The notes under the pieces were generated by a model. It made no database searches. It was not told the origin of the DNA and saw nothing but the letters and a program-made list of their open reading frames with translations. This document shows positions 5,340 to 6,064 of a stretch of 6,064 nucleotides of DNA, piece after piece. How positions within the stretch are numbered: the stretch's first letter is position 1; each line of letters opens with the position of its first letter. Source of the stretch: DATKCN01 sp035513175 (lineage in GTDB: Bacteria > Chloroflexota > Chloroflexia > Thermomicrobiales > CFX8); NCBI GenBank assembly GCA_035513175.1, contig DATKCN010000123.1:1-6064 (forward strand). Reading direction: 5' to 3'. A program made the translations under genes and the position numbers.

Positions 5340-6064
5340 ATGCCTCGCTTTGCCGCGAATCTGACGATGCTGTTTACTGAATACCCGTTCCTGGAACGGT
5401 TTGACCGGGCCGCCGCCGCGGGCTTTGAAGCGGTTGAATTCCTGTTTCCATACGAGGAGGACGCCCGGGCGATCCGCGCCGCGCTCGACCGCAACGGGCT
5501 GCAGGCGGTGCTGTTCAACCTGCCGGTCGGCGACTTCGCGGCAGGAGACCGGGGCCTGGCCAACGATCCCGACCGCGTTCGCGAGTTCCGTGACGGCGTG
5601 AGCCGCGCGTTGGAATACGCGGCGGTGCTCGGAAATTCGAACATCAACTGCCTGGTTGGCTTGCGGCTCGACAATGTGCCGCTGAACCGGCAGCTGGAAA
5701 CGGTCGCCGAGAACCTGCGCTTCTCAGCCGAGCAGTTGCAGTCCGCCGGCGTGCGGCAGGTCGTCGAGCCGCTCAACGCCTTCGACGCGCCCGGCTTCCT
5801 GGTGAACACGACGCGTGAGGGACTCGACCTGCTGGACCGGGTCGGACATCCGAACGCCGCGCTGCAGTACGACGTCTACCATGCGCAACGCATGGAGGGG
5901 AACATCACCGCCACGATCCGCGAGCACCTGGAGCGCATCGGACACATCCAGATCGCCGACAGCCCCGGCCGCAACGAGCCGGGCACCGGCGAGATCAATT
6001 ACCCCTACGTCTTCGACGCTATCGACGAGGCAGGCTACGACGGCTGGGTGAGTCTGGAGTACCG
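5340..6064 (+). CDS. hyi: Hydroxypyruvate isomerase, TIM-barrel (partial, 3' end beyond window)
   Basis: Hyi interconverts hydroxypyruvate and tartronate semialdehyde in the glyoxylate/glycerate pathway; close relatives (OtnI) isomerise 2-oxo-tetronates in erythronate and threonate breakdown. It is a cytoplasmic xylose-isomerase-like TIM barrel with a divalent metal. The 241 complete codons present read without interruption and closely follow E. coli Hyi: RFAANLTMLFTEYPFLERF at 3-21, GVEF-like AVEFLFPY (31-38), FNLPVGDFAAGDRG (59-72), NINCLVG (101-107), VVEPLNAFD with the metal/catalytic E143, QYDVYHAQRMEG (177-187, D178 and H181), HIQIADSPGRNEPGTGEINY (202-221) and the second catalytic Glu E240 in SLEY. 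The family is about 258-260 aa, so only roughly 18 residues are missing. It has its own promoter and a 114-bp gap from the CopC/CopD gene. The sequence alone does not separate Hyi from OtnI activity. Confidence 0.93.
   Translation, partial: MPRFAANLTMLFTEYPFLERFDRAAAAGFEAVEFLFPYEEDARAIRAALDRNGLQAVLFNLPVGDFAAGDRGLANDPDRVREFRDGVSRALEYAAVLGNSNINCLVGLRLDNVPLNRQLETVAENLRFSAEQLQSAGVRQVVEPLNAFDAPGFLVNTTREGLDLLDRVGHPNAALQYDVYHAQRMEGNITATIREHLERIGHIQIADSPGRNEPGTGEINYPYVFDAIDEAGYDGWVSLEY

Noticed and set aside
3..6064. A joint sugar-acid pathway made of the left epimerase and the right-hand hyi (DenD/OtnI-like pairing)
   Set aside because: The two genes are over 4 kb apart, on opposite strands, separated by moaC and the copper-type genes, and the epimerase shows no residue that fixes a sugar-acid substrate.

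Overview
This is a GC-rich, gene-dense bacterial window with six protein-coding genes, one of them cut by the right edge. The gene content suggests a free-living, probably aerobic bacterium: molybdenum-cofactor synthesis, exported copper-handling proteins with a c-type heme domain, and sugar-acid metabolism. The style (very high GC, GTG starts, G-rich dispersed hairpin elements, a CopC/CopD protein with extra domains) would fit Chloroflexota, perhaps a Thermomicrobia-like lineage. That taxonomic guess is inference; the window holds no rRNA or marker gene.

Layout. On the minus strand, 3-971 encodes an extended short-chain dehydrogenase (NAD-dependent epimerase/dehydratase family). All other genes are on the plus strand. 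Between the epimerase and moaC lies a divergent spacer (972-1180) with two GC-rich hairpins in opposite orientation, resembling a small REP/MITE-type element. Its right arm gives a four-tract G-quadruplex motif ending two bases before the preferred moaC start. moaC (1181-1657) is a complete cyclic pyranopterin monophosphate synthase gene with no other Mo-cofactor gene in view.

Region 1757-5225 is the most distinctive part: three consecutive genes for exported or membrane proteins that look like a copper-handling locus. They are (a) a 146-aa secreted protein rich in His and Cys, of no family I recognise; (b) a 220-aa protein with a signal peptide, an Ig-like domain and a C-terminal membrane anchor, whose predicted mature N-terminus is histidine; and (c) a 757-aa multidomain protein: signal peptide, CopC domain with a His/Asp/His Cu(II) site, eight-helix CopD membrane domain, a YtkA/FixH-like beta domain, two more helices and a C-terminal cytochrome c domain (CxxCH plus a Met ligand). 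Genes b and c are 8 bp apart and almost certainly co-transcribed. The predicted topology puts every metal- or heme-binding domain of (c) on the outer face of the membrane. The working model is copper capture by CopC, transfer through CopD, and redox chemistry or electron transfer at the fused heme c; this is inference.

After a 114-bp spacer with a good sigma-70-type promoter, a hydroxypyruvate isomerase (hyi) gene starts at 5340 and runs off the right edge with about 241 of an expected ~260 codons present. No tRNA, rRNA, CRISPR array, transposase or convincing rho-independent terminator was seen.
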